From NCBI GenBank assembly GCA_014377915.1, contig JACMOT010000527.1, forward strand, positions 1 to 12,906: 12,906 bases of DNA. Reading direction: 5' to 3'. This document shows, one piece after another, positions 12,123-12,906 of this stretch; positions within the stretch are counted from its first letter, which is position 1; every line of letters begins with the position of its first letter. Below the pieces are notes generated by a model. That model was not told the origin of the DNA. It did not search any database and was given only the letters and a program-made list of their open reading frames with translations. The stretch comes from Tardiphaga sp. GTDB taxonomy: Bacteria; Pseudomonadota; Alphaproteobacteria; Rhizobiales; Xanthobacteraceae. Both the position numbers and the translations under genes were made by a program.

Positions 12123-12906
12123 GCGGAGGCTTCCGGCGCGGGATAGGCAAAGGTCTCGGCCACCGGCCAGGACAGCCGGATCTCCGAGCCCGGCGTGGCG
12201 CCGAGGGCGGCGGCCCCGGTGAATTCGGCAAGTAAGGTGGACGACGGGCCGGCATCAATTTCGACCAGGCTGCGCGAGCCGTGAAAGACGATGGAGCGTA
12301 CGTGTCCGGTGGCGGAATTTCCGCCGCCGGCTTCGGACGCCGGGCGGAGGTTTTCGGGCCGCACCGCTAGGATCACCGGCGAGCCGGCGACGAACTGCCC
12401 GATGGCCCGCAGCCGTCCGACTGGCGTGTCCACGGCGACCACCCCGGCCTCGTGGCTGACCACGGTGCCGCTGATGCGGGTGGAAAGGCCGACAAAGCCG
12501 AGCGTGAACAGAGTGGCCGGGCGAGCATAGATGACGTTCGGCGCGGCCAGTTGTTCGATGCGACTACCATTCATCACGGCGATGCGGTCGGACATGGTCA
12601 GCGCTTCGTCCTGGTCGTGGGTGACGAAAATGGCGGTGGCGCCGATCTCGCGCAGGATGCGGCGCAGTTCGCTCTGCATCTCCTCGCGCAGCTTGCGGTC
12701 GAGCGCCGACAGCGCCTCGTCGAACAGCAGCACATCGGGCCCGACAGCGAGCGCCCGGGCCAGCGCCACGCGCTGCTGCTGGCCGCCCGACAGCGCCGCG
12801 ATCGGTCGCTCCATCAGATGGTCGAGATGCACCAGCGCCAACGCGCGCCGTACCGCGACGGCGATCTCGCCGCGCGGTCGGCCGCGTACCTTGAGGCCGA
12901 AGGCCA
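12119..12906 (-). CDS. ABC transporter ATP-binding protein, PotA-like (5' end beyond the window)
   Basis: The C-terminal 261 residues of an ABC ATPase; the Walker A part lies off the right edge. Coding continues to the last base: the visible frame begins AFGLKVRGRP and runs into RRALALVHLDHL. A TTG at 12839-12841 could be mistaken for the start but is internal. Seen are the signature LSGGQQQR, Walker B VLLFDEALSALD, and the switch histidine in THDQDEAL. The C-terminal extension of about 120 residues (including AVRPENLR) is a TOBE-like regulatory domain of the PotA/CUT1 type. Alanine replaces the usual proline after the catalytic DE (codon at 12713-12715), an unusual but not obviously disabling change. 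It is the first visible gene of the four-gene operon. Confidence 0.9.
   Translation of the reverse strand, partial: AFGLKVRGRPRGEIAVAVRRALALVHLDHLMERPIAALSGGQQQRVALARALAVGPDVLLFDEALSALDRKLREEMQSELRRILREIGATAIFVTHDQDEALTMSDRIAVMNGSRIEQLAAPNVIYARPATLFTLGFVGLSTRISGTVVSHEAGVVAVDTPVGRLRAIGQFVAGSPVILAVRPENLRPASEAGGGNSATGHVRSIVFHGSRSLVEIDAGPSSTLLAEFTGAAALGATPGSEIRLSWPVAETFAYPAPEASA

Noticed and set aside
10459..12258. A single 599-codon frame suggesting a fused permease
   Set aside because: Only the last 266 codons look like a permease; the first part is an out-of-frame, Arg/Pro-rich reading of the other permease.

Overview
The window is high-GC DNA whose proteins and intergenic repeats look like an alphaproteobacterium of the Hyphomicrobiales, most likely the Bradyrhizobium/Rhodopseudomonas/Nitrobacter/Afipia group. 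The evidence is the GC-rich mosaic palindromic repeats at three sites, a candidate EcfG-type general-stress promoter, a Zur-type operator and the style of the proteins. No tRNA, rRNA, CRISPR array, phage gene or transposase was found. The genus call is inference.

Left part (1-2635). A repeat-rich, gene-free edge (1-193) is followed by two minus-strand genes: a secreted DUF2147 protein and a GNAT acetyltransferase. Divergent from these is an iron-type superoxide dismutase (sodB), preceded by a good match to the sigma-EcfG promoter and followed by a hairpin terminator. A 154-bp palindromic repeat lies between sodB and the fluoride channel gene crcB, and its last bases form part of the crcB ribosome binding site.

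Central part (2636-7531) is the most interesting region: a six-gene zinc-starvation operon behind a perfect 15-bp Zur-like palindrome that contains TATAAT. The order is a 58-residue His-rich single-span membrane protein, ABC ATPase, ABC permease, zinc-binding periplasmic protein, a CobW/COG0523 GTPase with CxCC and a His-rich stretch, and a cytoplasmic WD40-type propeller. Most junctions overlap by one or four bases. The transporter would import zinc. The GTPase is a presumed zinc metallochaperone. The His-rich peptide and the propeller have no assigned job and are the candidates for new biology.

Right part (7532-12906). A composite palindromic repeat separates the zinc operon from a convergent XRE/MmyB-type regulator. 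The regulator is divergent from an NAD-dependent epimerase/SDR gene that is broken by a one-base frameshift near its 3' end. The SDR gene overlaps, tail to tail, a second operon on the minus strand: PotA-like ATPase (cut by the window edge), two PotB/PotC-like permeases and a PuuE-type polysaccharide deacetylase/allantoinase-like enzyme. All three junctions are ATGA overlaps. This looks like an uptake-plus-hydrolysis operon, possibly for allantoin or another ureide or amide; its solute-binding protein is not in the window.
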